DNA of 10,000 nucleotides. Source: Glandiceps talaboti (lineage: Eukaryota; Hemichordata; Enteropneusta; Spengelidae). Position 1 is the first letter of the stretch; each line of letters opens with the position of its first letter. The DNA is taken from the NCBI RefSeq assembly GCF_964340395.1, contig NC_135555.1, positions 5,722,501-5,732,500 of the forward strand. The letters are read 5' to 3'. Below, piece after piece: positions 9,381-10,000 of this stretch. The translations under genes were made by a program, and so were the position numbers. The notes beneath the pieces are model-generated. The model had not been told where the DNA came from. It made no database searches and saw only the letters and a program-made list of their open reading frames with translations.

Positions 9381-9667
9381 GTTAGCCCAACATGGACTTG
9401 TTGTAATTTGTAGCAATTAATGTCGATGTTGATGTCGCAATTGCACGTAAAACCACGCTGTCAATAAATAAATAATTTTAAAATATTAAAAATATTACTT
9501 TATAGTTATACGCTTATAACGGTAAAGGTAAAAGTAAATTTGAAGTAAGGAATACAGTATATAAATGTTATTGCACTGTAAATTAAAGTATCCTTTTTTT
9601 CCCCATCAACCATTGTATGTATACTATGCTAATATGATAATAACGATGTTGATCTTTGTTTGAACAG
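9381..9667 (+). other. Intron 8, AT-rich
   Basis: This 287-base intron has donor GTTAGC and acceptor GATCTTTGTTTGAACAG. It has an AT-rich middle and a T8 run near 9594-9600. No other feature is seen. Confidence 0.65.
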
Positions 9668-9694
9668 CTGAACAGGAAAATGGACAATATAATG
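9668..9694 (+). CDS. 27-base linker micro-exon (phase 1-1)
   Basis: Between acceptor TTTGTTTGAACAG and donor AATG/GTGAGC lies a 27-base stretch that continues the frame as AEQENGQYN and ends in phase 1, the same as the LDLa exons. A second AG at 9674-9675 would give a frame hitting TAA within the exon, so the first AG is preferred. The peptide is polar and would be a flexible spacer after module 7, before either further modules or the resumed channel ectodomain. Support is from splice signals and phase only, because there is no domain to recognise. Confidence 0.5.
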
Positions 9695-10000
9695 GTGAGC
9701 TTTGATAAGTAATAATATTCATGTGCAAGCTATGTATTCTCATAATCGCAAACAAATATTTCTGTAATGAATGTAGCAAACATTCAGCCAATTGTGTTGG
9801 TTGCCTTTATGTATGTATGTATGTATGTATGTATGTATGTATGTATGCATGCATGCATGTATGTATGTATGTATGTATGTATGTATGTATGTATGTATGT
9901 ATGTATGTATGTATGTATGTATGTATGTATGTATGGTTGCCTTTATGTATGTATGTATGTATGTATGTATGTATGTATGTATGTATGTATGTATGTATGT
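9695..10000 (+). other. Intron 9 (partial), runs off the window
   Basis: The intron starts with donor GTGAGC. After about 100 bases of plain sequence it is filled by the (TATG)n array. No further exon is visible before the window ends. Confidence 0.55.
9808..10000 (+). repeat. (TATG)n array with 136-base higher-order repeat
   Basis: TATG/GTAT units run to the window end. They are interrupted by a GCATGCATGCATG variant near 9846-9859. A second interruption near 9936-9944, GGTTGCCTTTATG, repeats the unique sequence at the array's left edge (9800-9812), giving a 136-base offset. The array is truncated by the window edge. Confidence 0.95.

Noticed and set aside
9676-9694. Alternative acceptor for the micro-exon at the second AG (9674-9675)
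   Set aside because: In the phase required by the upstream donor it reads into an in-frame TAA, so the first AG at 9666-9667 is preferred.
9808-10000. CRISPR-like or phage-type repeat array
   Set aside because: It has a four-base unit with no spacers, in a clear animal intron context. It is a simple satellite.

Overview
The window is animal nuclear DNA: AT-rich, intron-dominated and full of simple repeats, with short exons bounded by GT-AG splice sites. The repeat load and the protein architecture fit a marine invertebrate (lophotrochozoan, hemichordate or cephalochordate). The sequence alone does not fix the phylum. No rRNA, tRNA, operon or bacterial feature is present.

One plus-strand gene explains all the coding signal. 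I support nine internal exons: 1485-1626, 2076-2195, 2737-2859, 3324-3434, 6539-6673, 7317-7472, 8437-8553, 9258-9380 and 9668-9694. Together they give about 351 codons in one continuous frame. The first exon carries the FPSVTVCNTNKVRKS segment typical of the start of the extracellular domain of DEG/ENaC (amiloride-sensitive, ASIC-like) sodium channels. The next seven exons each encode one complete six-cysteine LDL-receptor class A (LDLa) module. The last is a 27-base linker exon. The gene is open at both ends: the N-terminus with TM1 must lie upstream of 1485 (I see no exon in 1-1484), and the rest of the channel ectodomain with TM2 must lie beyond 10000. The predicted product is therefore a DEG/ENaC-type channel with a seven-module LDLa array inserted into its extracellular loop.

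Every exon from the first LDLa module to the micro-exon starts and ends in phase 1. This is the classic pattern of exon shuffling and tandem duplication, and any of these exons could be skipped without a frameshift. Modules 1-3 have imperfect calcium cages and lack the Trp before the fourth Cys. Modules 4-7 are canonical. The two groups are separated by the largest intron (3.1 kb).

The remaining sequence is intronic or upstream non-coding DNA. It holds (GAA)n, (TA)n, a long pyrimidine-rich compound repeat in intron 1, a (TATC/TGTC/TACC)n block in the 3.1 kb intron, a G-rich (GT)n tract, a (TTG)n tract and a terminal (TATG)n array with a 136-base higher-order period. Two large foldback inverted repeats that look like MITE-type elements (4525-4711 and 8782-9140) sit inside introns.
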